Source: Paragemmobacter kunshanensis | GTDB taxonomy: Bacteria; Pseudomonadota; Alphaproteobacteria; Rhodobacterales; Rhodobacteraceae | Length of the DNA stretch: 64,000 nucleotides | Direction of reading: 5' to 3' | Assembly: GCF_011059185.1 (NCBI RefSeq) | Contig: NZ_JAALFE010000019.1 | Coordinates: 21,059-85,058, forward strand | Shown: piece by piece, positions 37,042 to 44,781 of the stretch | Layout of the letters: every line of letters starts with the position of its first letter | Position numbering within the stretch: position 1 is the stretch's first letter | The notes under the pieces: model-generated | Databases searched by the model: none | Told to the model about the DNA's origin: nothing | The model's input: only the letters and a program-made list of their open reading frames with translations | Translations under genes and position numbers: made by a program

Positions 37042-37821
37042 ATGGATCTGGGCATCCGGGGAAAACGCGCATTGGTCTGTGCCTCGTCCAAGGGGCTCGG
37101 CAAGGGCTGCGCCGAGGCGCTGGCCGAAGCGGGGGTTGACCTGGTCCTGAACGCCCGCGGGGCCGAAGCGCTGGAGGCCACGGCCGCCGCCATCCGCGCC
37201 CGCCACAACGTCAATGTCACCGCCATCGCCGCCGACATCACCACCGATGAGGGGCGCGACCGCGTGCTGCAGGCCGCGGGCGCGGTGGATATCCTCGTCA
37301 CCAATGCCGGCGGCCCGCCGCCTGGCATGTGGTCGGACTGGACCCGTGACGATTTCATCCGCGCGCTGGATGCCAACATGCTCACGCCCATCGCCCTGAT
37401 GAAGGCGCTGCTGCCGGGGATGATCGAGCGGAAATGGGGCCGCGTGGTCAACATCACCTCGCAATCGGTGAAGGCGCCGATCGCCGTGCTGGGCCTGTCG
37501 AATTCCGCCCGGGCGGGGCTGACGGGCTATGTCGCGGGCACCTCGCGCCAGGTCGCGCCCTTCGGCGTGACGATCAACAACCTTCTGCCCGGCATCCATG
37601 CCACGGATCGCGCCACCTCGCTCGACCAGGGCGTGATGAAGGCCGAAGGCATCGGCATGGAAGAGGCCCGCGCCCGGCGCGAAGCCACGATCCCCGCCCG
37701 CCGCTACGGCGACCCGGCCGAATTCGGCGCGGCCTGCGCCTTTCTCTGCTCGCAGAAGGCGGGCTTCATCGTCGGGCAGAACATCCTGCTCGATGGTGGC
37801 CAGACCCTCGCGACCCTCTGA
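37042..37821 (+). CDS. Short-chain dehydrogenase/reductase with altered active site
   Basis: 259 residues, Rossmann fold. Start ATG at 37042 after ggggag. Cofactor motif CASSKGLGKGCAEAL near residue 12, VDILVTNAGGPPPG near 85, structural NITSQSVKAP with the active-site Ser, and C-terminal GFIVGQNILLDGGQTL. Where classical members have Tyr-x-x-x-Lys this protein reads LSNSARAGLTG, with Ser and Arg in place of Tyr and Lys by my alignment. It may therefore be non-catalytic or belong to a divergent SDR clade. Substrate unknown; monocistronic by position. Confidence 0.85.
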   Translation: MDLGIRGKRALVCASSKGLGKGCAEALAEAGVDLVLNARGAEALEATAAAIRARHNVNVTAIAADITTDEGRDRVLQAAGAVDILVTNAGGPPPGMWSDWTRDDFIRALDANMLTPIALMKALLPGMIERKWGRVVNITSQSVKAPIAVLGLSNSARAGLTGYVAGTSRQVAPFGVTINNLLPGIHATDRATSLDQGVMKAEGIGMEEARARREATIPARRYGDPAEFGAACAFLCSQKAGFIVGQNILLDGGQTLATL

Positions 37822-37827
37822 CAGGGC

Positions 37828-37934
37828 GAAAATTTTTCGTCGAAAAATTTTCCGGCGGGGGCCGTGCCCCCGCCAGCCCGCCCCGAGAAGGCCCGCGCCA
37901 GCGCGGGCCGAAAATTTTTCGGAGAAAAATTTTC
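37828..37934. repeat. Second hairpin array, alternating AT- and GC-rich stems
   Basis: Four hairpins in a row: GAAAATTTTTCG/CGAAAAATTTTC at 37828-37852; GGCGGGGGC/GCCCCCGCC at 37854-37874; GCCCGCGC/GCGCGGGC at 37891-37908; GAAAATTTTT/AAAAATTTTC with centre CGGAG at 37910-37934. The layout mirrors the array at 7867-8002, with CGNNG-type centres in the AT-rich stems. It lies between the SDR and FbpC-like genes, where it could terminate the former. Confidence 0.8.
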
Positions 37935-38027
37935 ACGCCCCGGCAGGCCGCAGGACATGGTGCCTCCGGCTTGCCCTGTCCTGTCCCGGCTGATAGGCAG
38001 AATTCCGATCAATTCCCTAGGAATAGA

Positions 38028-39116
38028 ATGCCCGACCCCTCCCCCCCGCGCCTCGAGATCTGCAACCTGACCCGCGCCTTCGGCGGCAGGCCGGTGGTGG
38101 ACGACGTGTCGCTCAGCGTCGCGGCGGGGCAGGTGACCTGCCTGCTCGGCCCGTCGGGCTGTGGCAAATCGACGACGCTGCGCATGATCGCGGGCGTGGA
38201 GCAGCCCGATGCCGGCATCATCCGCATCGACGGCCAGCCCGTCTGCGGCGATGGCCCGACGCGCCCGCCCGAGGCGCGCTCGGTCGGACTCATGTTCCAG
38301 GATTTCGCGCTCTTTCCGCATCTGACCGTGGCGCAGAATGTGGCCTTCGGCCTGCCGCGCGACAGGGCGCTGCAGGCGCGGCGGGTGGAGGAACTGCTCG
38401 AACGGGTGAACCTCACCGGCTATGGCCCCAAGCATCCGCATCAGCTTTCGGGCGGCGAACAGCAGCGCGTGGCCCTTGCCCGCGCTTTGGCCCCGCGCCC
38501 CAGGGTCATGCTGATGGACGAACCCTTCTCCGGCCTCGACAACCGCCTGCGCGACGGCATCCGCGATGCCACGCTGGACCTGCTGAAGGAGGAAGGCACC
38601 GCCGTCCTCCTCGTCACCCATGAACCGGACGAGGCGATGCGCATGGCCGACGAGATCGCGCTGATGCGCGGCGGCCGCATCGTGCAGCGCGGCGCGCCCT
38701 ACAACATCTACAACGCCCCCGTGGACAAGGCCGCCGCCGCCTTCTTCTCGGACATCAACGTGATCCGCGGCACCTCGCGCGGGGCGCTGACCGATACGCC
38801 CTTCGGTGCCTTCCTCACCCCCGGCCATGCCGACGGGGCCGAGGTGGAGATCGTCATCCGCCCCCAGCACCTCAAGATCGATTTCGATCGCGGCGGGCGC
38901 GGCCCCAATCCAACCGCCCAGGACGGCACCCCCGCGCGCGGCGTGATCCAGCGCGCGCGCTATCTGGGCCGGGAATCGCTGGTGGATTTCCGGATGGAGC
39001 ATGACGGCTCCATCCTTACCGCCAGCGTGCCGGGCGTCTTCCTGCCCAAACCGGGCACCGCGCTCTGGCTGATGATCCGGCGCGACCGCTGCTTCGTCTT
39101 CCCTGTCAGCCGCTGA
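38028..39116 (+). CDS. ABC transporter ATPase, FbpC-like (orphan)
   Basis: 362 residues from the ATG at 38028, preceded by aggaa. Walker A LLGPSGCGKSTTLRMIAG, Q-loop GLMFQDFALFPHL, signature HQLSGGEQQRVALARALA, Walker B RVMLMDEPFSGLDNRLR, H-loop LLVTHEPDEAMRMAD. A C-terminal TOBE-type domain contains EIVIRPQHLKIDF. Resembles ferric-iron or other binding-protein-dependent importers (FbpC/PotA class). No permease or binding-protein gene is adjacent on either side, so its partners must be encoded elsewhere. Its end overlaps the convergent regulator by 11 bases. Confidence 0.87.
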   Translation: MPDPSPPRLEICNLTRAFGGRPVVDDVSLSVAAGQVTCLLGPSGCGKSTTLRMIAGVEQPDAGIIRIDGQPVCGDGPTRPPEARSVGLMFQDFALFPHLTVAQNVAFGLPRDRALQARRVEELLERVNLTGYGPKHPHQLSGGEQQRVALARALAPRPRVMLMDEPFSGLDNRLRDGIRDATLDLLKEEGTAVLLVTHEPDEAMRMADEIALMRGGRIVQRGAPYNIYNAPVDKAAAAFFSDINVIRGTSRGALTDTPFGAFLTPGHADGAEVEIVIRPQHLKIDFDRGGRGPNPTAQDGTPARGVIQRARYLGRESLVDFRMEHDGSILTASVPGVFLPKPGTALWLMIRRDRCFVFPVSR

Positions 39117-39786
39117 TCCCCATCCGCGCCCGCCACGCCGCCAGATCGCGCCCTGCCTCAGGTGCCTGAACACGCCCCGTGTCGTGCAGGCTGGCAATCC
39201 GGTCCACCCGGAAACTGCGGAAATCCCCCCGCGTCTCGCACCATGCGGCCAGCGTCCAGACCCGCCCCCAGAACTCCAGGACAAGCGGCCGCACCTCCCG
39301 ACGGGACTTTCGCCCCTCGCCATCCGCATAGGCCAGCTCCATCACAGCCCCCAGCCGTATCGCGCGCCGCAGGTCCGGCAGATGCCGGGCTGCGGCCAGC
39401 GCCTCCTCGCCCGGAAAGATCCAGACCGGCGGCTCCGCCCGCGTCGCCCGCGATGCGGGCAGCACCGCCATGATCTTGCCCGACAGCCGCTCCACCGCCC
39501 CGGCCATCCCCGGATCCGCACCCTCAGCCAGCAACCGCAATGCCAGGATCAGCGCCTCCGTCTCCTCTTCCGTCAGCGTCAGCGGAGGTAAGGTGATCGG
39601 CTCGCGCAGGATGTAACCCACGCCCCGCTCACCCTCCACCGGCAGGCCCCCGGCGATCAGCGTCGCCATGTCCCGCCACAGCGTGCGGGTGGAAACCTCC
39701 AGCCGCCCGGCCATGTCGCGGGCGGTGTGCAACCGCCCGTCGCGCAGGATCTGGATCAGGTCGAACAGGCGGTCTGTGCGGCGCAT
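39106..39786 (-). CDS. YafY-type transcriptional regulator (HTH + WYL domain)
   Basis: 226 residues from the ATG at 39786; a TTG two codons upstream is an alternative. N-terminal winged HTH: RLFDLIQILRDGRLHTARDM then STRTLWRDMATLIAGGLPVE and RGVGYIL. C-terminal WYL domain: LGAVMELAYADGEGRKSRRE and VLEFWGRVWTLAAWCETRGD, where W-T-L replaces W-Y-L. WYL domains sense ligands, often nucleotides or nucleic-acid ends. Third in a leftward cluster with a secreted monooxygenase-like protein and a shorter paralogue of itself, so it may control that cluster. Confidence 0.85.
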   Translation of the reverse strand: MRRTDRLFDLIQILRDGRLHTARDMAGRLEVSTRTLWRDMATLIAGGLPVEGERGVGYILREPITLPPLTLTEEETEALILALRLLAEGADPGMAGAVERLSGKIMAVLPASRATRAEPPVWIFPGEEALAAARHLPDLRRAIRLGAVMELAYADGEGRKSRREVRPLVLEFWGRVWTLAAWCETRGDFRSFRVDRIASLHDTGRVQAPEAGRDLAAWRARMGISG

Positions 39787-39817
39787 GGGCAAAGCGTGGC
39801 GGGGCAGGGCGCGCCCG

Positions 39818-40204
39818 TCAATCCATCGCGAAGGCCAGCGCCTCGTGGCGCATCACAACGCTGGAACCGTCGATCATCGCCATGAAGGGGCCAAAGGCGG
39901 GGACCTCCATCATCGCCGCGGCCGCCGCCTGCGCGCTGGCCGCATCGCGCCATTCCACCCAGTCGGTCCATTGCCCATCCGCCCCCAGCACCAGCCGCCG
40001 CCGCAGGAAACCGGGCTGCCCTCGCAAGGGCGCCTCGGTCGCGCGCGCCGCCTCCAGAAATGCCGCAGGCTCGCTGCCTGCCACAAGACGAAAGGTCACG
40101 ACCTCCACACAGGGCGCAACGCCCCCGCGCCCGCCATCGGCAGGGGCGGGCAGCGGCAGCACCGTCAGGGCGGCAATCAGCGAAACGGTCAGTCTCCGGC
40201 GCAT
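39818..40204 (-). CDS. Exported small protein, antibiotic-biosynthesis-monooxygenase-like fold
   Basis: 128 residues with a signal peptide (RRRLTVSLIAALTVLPLPAPA). The mature part, VEVVTFRLVAGSEPAAFLEA, PGFLRRRLVLGADGQWTDWV and EWRDAASAQAAAAAMM, follows the pattern of the dimeric alpha/beta-barrel (ABM) family. Good ribosome site (gaggagag) before the ATG at 40204. Catalysis is unproven; many members are cofactor-free monooxygenases or simply binding proteins. Flanked by two related regulators, an arrangement frequent for YafY-type regulators and small metabolic enzymes. Confidence 0.7.
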   Translation of the reverse strand: MRRRLTVSLIAALTVLPLPAPADGGRGGVAPCVEVVTFRLVAGSEPAAFLEAARATEAPLRGQPGFLRRRLVLGADGQWTDWVEWRDAASAQAAAAAMMEVPAFGPFMAMIDGSSVVMRHEALAFAMD

Positions 40205-40274
40205 GGGTCTCTCCTCTCAAGGCTCCGATGCCCCCTTTTGCCAGACCCCAACCGACATCCCCTGTCAGCAGCCT

Positions 40275-40631
40275 TCACCCCGCCGTCTCGATCCCCGCCT
40301 GCGGCATCAGCGTGGCCACCTTGCCCAAGAGCATCCGCGCCGCCCGGGCGCGGGGATTGGCCTCGTCCTCGGCCACATGGCGCAGCCCTTCCACCAGCGC
40401 CTCCAGCTCATCCACCGTCAGCAGCGTGGGCGGCAGCATCAGGGGCGAGCGCAGGATATATCCCAGCCCCCGCTCCCCCTCCACCGGCAGGCCGGTTCGC
40501 GCCATCACCGCCATGTCGCGCCAGATCGTGCGGGTGGAGACCCCCACCGCCGCCGCCAGTTCCGCGGCCGTATGCAGCCGCCCGTCGCGCATGATCTGGA
40601 TCAGATCGTAAAGACGGTCATCGCGTTTCAT
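40275..40631 (-). CDS. Short YafY-like HTH protein lacking the WYL domain
   Basis: 118 residues, ATG at 40631 after ggaagga. The HTH half, RLYDLIQIMRDGRLHTAAEL, STRTIWRDMAVMARTGLPVE and RGLGYILRSPLMLPPTLL, is closely similar to the first ~90 residues of the regulator at 39106-39786. The chain then stops shortly after MLLGKVATLMPQAGIETAG, where the WYL sensor would begin. It is either a natural HTH-only regulator or a truncated paralogue; the stop is clean with no visible frameshift. A palindrome 22 bases upstream is its likely operator. Confidence 0.8.
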   Translation of the reverse strand: MKRDDRLYDLIQIMRDGRLHTAAELAAAVGVSTRTIWRDMAVMARTGLPVEGERGLGYILRSPLMLPPTLLTVDELEALVEGLRHVAEDEANPRARAARMLLGKVATLMPQAGIETAG

Positions 40632-40652
40632 CTGGTCCTTCCGCAGGCTGCT

Positions 40653-40672
40653 ACTGACAAAATACTGTCAGT
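40653..40672. promoter_or_regulatory. Operator-like palindrome upstream of the short HTH gene
   Basis: ACTGACA, six bases, TGTCAGT at 40653-40672: perfect 7-bp arms, AT-rich spacer. It lies 22 bases before the start of the 40275-40631 gene, suiting autoregulation by a YafY-type dimer. A weaker relative, CGACA-TCCCC-TGTCAG, lies at 40253-40268 upstream of the monooxygenase-like gene. Confidence 0.6.
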
Positions 40673-40783
40673 TGAACCGCGGCGAAACCCCATTCCCCTT
40701 TGAAGCGCGCGGAAAGCGGGCCTAAACATCACCCTCAGAACGGGGATCGGGCCCGCCACGGGCCCCTACGGATGGAGCTGACC

Positions 40784-41002
40784 ATGTTCAACAATATCGG
40801 CCCGATGGGCCTGATCCTGATCGCGATCGTCGTGCTTGTGCTGTTCGGGCGCGGCAAGGTCTCGTCGCTGATGGGCGAGGTGGGCAAAGGCATCACCGCC
40901 TTCAAGAAGGGCGTGAACGACGGCAAGGCCGAGCTTGAGAATGAAAGCGCCGAGGTCGCACGCGACGTGACGCCCGCCGCCGCCGACAAGGACAAGGCCT
41001 GA
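40784..41002 (+). CDS. tatA: Twin-arginine translocase subunit A
   Basis: Pore-forming subunit of the Tat system, which exports folded proteins. 72 residues from the ATG at 40784, six bases after ggag; ATG at 40772 is in frame but leaves no ribosome site. N-terminal membrane helix [20 protein letters not shown] with the hinge FGRGK, then amphipathic helix [20 protein letters not shown] and an acidic tail. First of tatABC. The 152-base region upstream holds a GGGCCCG/CGGGCCC hairpin (40749-40765) just before the ribosome site. Confidence 0.95.
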   Translation: MFNNIGPMGLILIAIVVLVLFGRGKVSSLMGEVGKGITAFKKGVNDGKAELENESAEVARDVTPAAADKDKA

Positions 41003-41046
41003 ACCCGGCCCTTCACTGCAGGCCCTGACAGGACGGAGAGACAGGC

Positions 41047-41718
41047 ATGGATTTCGGATGGGCGGAACTGCTCGTCATCGGGGTGGTGGCGCTGATCGTC
41101 ATCGGCCCCAAGGACTTGCCCGAAATGTTCCGCACCCTTGGCCGCTTCACCGCCAAGGCGCGCTCCATGGCGCGCGAGTTTTCGCGGGCCATGGAACAGG
41201 CGGCCAAGGAATCCGGCGTCGATGACGTGGCAAAGGATCTGCGCAAGGTGACCTCGCCCAAGGCGATGGGCCTGGATGCGGTGAAAAGTGCCGCCGACAA
41301 GTTCGAGAAATGGGATCCGCTGAAGAACGCGGCCAAACCCACCAGCCCGCCGCCCGCCCGCGTGCCCCCGGTAACCCCGGCAACGCCAGCCGTCACCCCG
41401 GCTGCCGCCGCACCGGTGGCCGCGCCTGCCGCGCCCGCAACCCCGGCCCCGGCCCCCGCCCCGCAACCCGGCCCCGCCACCCGGGCGCTTGCCGAAAAGC
41501 AGGCGCAGAAAGCCGCCATCGCGAAAGAGGCCGCGGCCAGACTGCGCGCCGTCGATGCCGGTGAAGCCGCGCCCGCCGCCGCCCCGGCGGCGCCCCCGGC
41601 CAAGGCCCCGCGCAAGGCGCCCGCAGCCAAGGCCGCAACGCCCAAGGCGGCCGCTGCGCCAGAGGCAAAGCCCGCCAAGGCCCCCCGGGCCCGCAAATCC
41701 GAGGACAAGCCCGCATGA
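41047..41718 (+). CDS. tatB: Twin-arginine translocase subunit B
   Basis: Part of the TatBC receptor that recognises twin-arginine signal peptides. 223 residues. N-terminal [20 protein letters not shown] with the conserved Glu and the [10 protein letters not shown] hinge, then an amphipathic helix rich in charges. From about residue 97 to the end is a long Pro/Ala/Lys low-complexity tail. The stop overlaps the tatC ATG (ATGA). Tail length is at the long side of the family but normal for Rhodobacterales. Confidence 0.95.
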   Translation: MDFGWAELLVIGVVALIVIGPKDLPEMFRTLGRFTAKARSMAREFSRAMEQAAKESGVDDVAKDLRKVTSPKAMGLDAVKSAADKFEKWDPLKNAAKPTSPPPARVPPVTPATPAVTPAAAAPVAAPAAPATPAPAPAPQPGPATRALAEKQAQKAAIAKEAAARLRAVDAGEAAPAAAPAAPPAKAPRKAPAAKAATPKAAAAPEAKPAKAPRARKSEDKPA

Positions 41719-42590
41719 GCGCCGGACAGGACGATATCGACGACAGCTCCGCCCCGCTGATCGAACACCTCGCGGAACTTCGCAACCGGATCCTCTATTC
41801 GCTTGCGGCCTTCATCGTGGCGATGGTGCTGTGCTTCACCGTCTGGAACCCGATCTTCAACTTCCTGACCCATCCGATCTGCGATGCGCTGGCCGAACGC
41901 CAGCAGGATTGCGGGCTGGTGCTGATCAAGCTGCAGGAAGGCTTCTTCGTCGCGGTCAAGATCTCGGTCCTAGGCGGCTTTGCCCTGTCCTTCCCGATCA
42001 TCGCCTTCCAGCTCTGGCGCTTTGTCGCGCCCGGTCTTTACCGGTCCGAAAAGCAGGCCTTCCTGCCCTTCCTTCTTGCCTCTCCGATCATGTTCTTCAT
42101 CGGCGCGGCCTTCGCCTATTACGTCGTTCTTCCCATCGCCTTCAATTTCTTCCTGAACTTCCAGCAGAATTTCGGGGGCGATGCCGCCTCGGGCGTGGTG
42201 GGCGAGGATGCGCCTGCGGGCATCGTCTTCCAGGGCTCGATGGAACAGTATCTCTCGCTGACCACAAGCTTCGTGCTGGCCTTCGGCCTCTGCTTCCAGC
42301 TTCCGGTCCTTCTCACGCTGATGGGCAAGGCAGGGCTTGTCACCTCGCGCGGGCTGGCGGCCATGCGCCGCTATGCCATCGTCCTCATCCTTGTCGTCGC
42401 GGCCCTTGTCACCCCGCCCGACGTCATGTCGCAACTCATCATGTTCGGGGCGATCTACCCGCTTTACGAAGTGTCCATCCTCCTGATCCGCCGCATCGAA
42501 CGCCAGCGCGAGGCGCGGATGCGCGCCGATGGCACCTGGATCGACGAGGATGAGGAAACAGACGAAACCGAACCCGCGACCAAGGCATGA
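41715..42590 (+). CDS. tatC: Twin-arginine translocase subunit C
   Basis: Six-helix core of the Tat receptor. 291 residues. Seen: [20 protein letters not shown] with the signature [13 protein letters not shown]-type segment [28 protein letters not shown]-type block [19 protein letters not shown] and [14 protein letters not shown] block [20 protein letters not shown] with the functional Pro-Pro-Asp. Overlaps its neighbours on both sides by four bases, so tatB, tatC and the ATPase gene that follows are translationally coupled. Confidence 0.97.
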   Translation: MSAGQDDIDDSSAPLIEHLAELRNRILYSLAAFIVAMVLCFTVWNPIFNFLTHPICDALAERQQDCGLVLIKLQEGFFVAVKISVLGGFALSFPIIAFQLWRFVAPGLYRSEKQAFLPFLLASPIMFFIGAAFAYYVVLPIAFNFFLNFQQNFGGDAASGVVGEDAPAGIVFQGSMEQYLSLTTSFVLAFGLCFQLPVLLTLMGKAGLVTSRGLAAMRRYAIVLILVVAALVTPPDVMSQLIMFGAIYPLYEVSILLIRRIERQREARMRADGTWIDEDEETDETEPATKA

Positions 42591-43429
42591 CCGAAGACCT
42601 TCTCGCCCGCATCGCCGCCGCGCTGGAGCGGATGGCCCCGGCCCCGATGCCCGCCCCGGATTTCTCGGCCGAGGCCTTTGCCTGGCATACCGATCCCGAT
42701 CGCCTTGAACCCGTCACCCGGGTCTCGCGGGTGGATATCGGCCTTCTGGTGGGCGTGAACCGCTCGCGCGACACGCTGGTGGAAAATACCCGCCACTTTG
42801 CCCGGGGCCTGCCTGCCAACAACGCGCTGCTCTGGGGCGCGCGTGGCATGGGGAAATCCTCGCTCGTCAAGGCGGTGCATGCCGCGATCCGCGCCGAAGG
42901 GCATGATCTGAAGATCGTCGAACTCAGCCGCGAGGATCTGCCCTCTGTCGGCCGTCTGCTGCAGCACCTGCGCGCCGCCCCGCATCTGCGCTTCATCCTC
43001 TTCTGCGACGATCTCTCCTTCAGCCATGACGATCAGCATTACAAATCGCTCAAGGCCGTGCTGGATGGCGGCATCGAAGGCCGGCCCGAGAATGTGCTGT
43101 TCTACGCCACCTCGAACCGCCGCCACCTCATGCCCCGCGACATGATCGAAAATGAACGCTCCAGCGCGATCAACCCTTCCGAAGCGGTCGAGGAAAAGGT
43201 CTCGCTCTCCGACCGTTTCGGTCTCTGGCTGGGCTTCCATCCCTGTTCGCAGGACGATTACCTCGACATGATCCGCGGCTATTGCGCGGCGCATGGCCTG
43301 ACCGTCGCCGAAGACCGCCTCCGCGCCGAGGCGATCGAATGGCAGGCCACGCGCGGGGGGCGCTCGGGCCGGGTGGCCTGGCAGTTCTTCTGTGACCTTG
43401 CCGCCCGCGAAGGCCATCGCATCGCCTGA
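42587..43429 (+). CDS. DUF815-type AAA+ ATPase
   Basis: 280 residues of the DUF815 family of single AAA+ ATPases, function unknown. Family lead-in [20 protein letters not shown], Walker [21 protein letters not shown] near residue 85, Walker [12 protein letters not shown], sensor-like [20 protein letters not shown], and [18 protein letters not shown]. Its ATG overlaps the tatC stop (ATGA). Tight coupling to tatABC raises the possibility of a role with Tat substrates, but this is inference from position only. Confidence 0.87.
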   Translation: MTEDLLARIAAALERMAPAPMPAPDFSAEAFAWHTDPDRLEPVTRVSRVDIGLLVGVNRSRDTLVENTRHFARGLPANNALLWGARGMGKSSLVKAVHAAIRAEGHDLKIVELSREDLPSVGRLLQHLRAAPHLRFILFCDDLSFSHDDQHYKSLKAVLDGGIEGRPENVLFYATSNRRHLMPRDMIENERSSAINPSEAVEEKVSLSDRFGLWLGFHPCSQDDYLDMIRGYCAAHGLTVAEDRLRAEAIEWQATRGGRSGRVAWQFFCDLAAREGHRIA

Positions 43430-43494
43430 CGGCCCTTGCGCCGGGCAGGCCGGGCACCTACCTTCCCGGCTTTCCCCGTTCCGTTCAGGACAGC

Positions 43495-44769
43495 ATGCTT
43501 TCCGAAATCCTCATCGTCCTTGGCCTCATCGTTCTGAACGGGGTTCTGGCGATGTCCGAACTCGCCATCGTCTCGGCCCGCCCGGCCCGCCTCAAACCGC
43601 TTGAGGGCAAGTCGCGCGGCGCGGCCATTGCCCTGCGCCTTGCCGAAGATCCGGGCCGCTTCCTGTCGACCGTGCAGATCGGCATCACCGCCGTGGGCGT
43701 GCTGTCGGGGGCCTTTTCCGGGGCCACGCTGGGCGCGCGCCTGTCGCGCTGGCTGGCGGGGCAGGGGGTCGATCCCGACCTTGCCGCCACGCTTGGCGTG
43801 GGCGGTGTCGTCATCCTGCTGACCTATCTCTCGCTCATCGTGGGGGAACTCGTCCCCAAGCAACTGGCGCTTCGCAACCCCGAGGCCGTGGCGATCCGCG
43901 TCGCCCCGGCCATGCGCCTGCTCTCCCTCATCGCCGCCCCCGTCGTCTGGTTCCTCGACCGGTCCGGCAAGGCGCTGCTCTGGCTCATCGGCGCGACCGG
44001 CGACAAGGGCGCCCGCGTGACCGAAGAGGAGGTCCACTCCCTCCTGACCGAAGCGCACCATGAAGGCATCATCGAACCCGAGGAACGCGAGATGCTCGCC
44101 GGCGTCATGCGCCTTGCCGACCGGTCCGCCCGGGCCCTGATGACCCCGCGGCATGAGGTGCAGATGCTCGACATCACCGCCTCGCCCGCCGAAACCATCG
44201 CCGCCATCCGCCGCATCGCCCGCCCCCGCATGCCCGTCCAGAACCCCGACACGGGCGAGGTTCTGGGCATCATCCTGCTGTCCGAGGCGTTCGATGCCCT
44301 CTCGCGCAAGCAATCGCTCGATCCCGCCCGCCTCCTGCGCGAAGTTCCGGTCGTGTCGGACATGGCCGATGCCATCGCGGTGATGGACATATTGCAAGGC
44401 TCCGCCCATCACCTTGCCCTCGTCTATGACGAATACGGCAATTTCGAAGGCATCATCACCTCGGGCGACATCCTCGAGGCGATCACCGGCACCGTCGCCA
44501 TCCAGACCGAGGCCGAACCCGCCCTCGTCGAACGCGCGGATGGCAGCCTTCTCGTTTCCGGCTGGATGCCCGCCGACGAATTCTGCGACCGCATCGGCAT
44601 TCCGCGCGACACGGCAGGGGGCTATGAAACCGTGGCGGGGCTGGTTCTCAACCTCTTCGGGCGCCTGCCCGCCCTGGGCGAGGCGAAATCCACCGAAGGC
44701 TGGCGGTTCGAGGTGATCGACCTCGACGACCGCCGCATCGACAAGGTGCTGGTCCAGCGGATCGGCTGA
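43495..44769 (+). CDS. CorC/HlyC-type membrane protein (DUF21 + CBS + CorC_HlyC)
   Basis: 424 residues. N-terminal DUF21 membrane domain with helices in ILIVLGLIVLNGVLAMSELA, VQIGITAVGVLSGAFSGATL and VGGVVILLTYLSLIVGELVP. A CBS pair starts near residue 200 (RSARALMTPRHEVQMLDI; HHLALVYDEYGNFEGIITSG). C-terminal CorC_HlyC domain with LLVSGWMPADEFCDRIGI and GRLPALGEAK. Family members are linked to magnesium/cobalt efflux or divalent-cation homeostasis; 'haemolysin' in database names is historical. Function here not certain. Independent transcription is likely. Confidence 0.9.
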   Translation: MLSEILIVLGLIVLNGVLAMSELAIVSARPARLKPLEGKSRGAAIALRLAEDPGRFLSTVQIGITAVGVLSGAFSGATLGARLSRWLAGQGVDPDLAATLGVGGVVILLTYLSLIVGELVPKQLALRNPEAVAIRVAPAMRLLSLIAAPVVWFLDRSGKALLWLIGATGDKGARVTEEEVHSLLTEAHHEGIIEPEEREMLAGVMRLADRSARALMTPRHEVQMLDITASPAETIAAIRRIARPRMPVQNPDTGEVLGIILLSEAFDALSRKQSLDPARLLREVPVVSDMADAIAVMDILQGSAHHLALVYDEYGNFEGIITSGDILEAITGTVAIQTEAEPALVERADGSLLVSGWMPADEFCDRIGIPRDTAGGYETVAGLVLNLFGRLPALGEAKSTEGWRFEVIDLDDRRIDKVLVQRIG

Positions 44770-44781
44770 CCTGGCCCCGCC

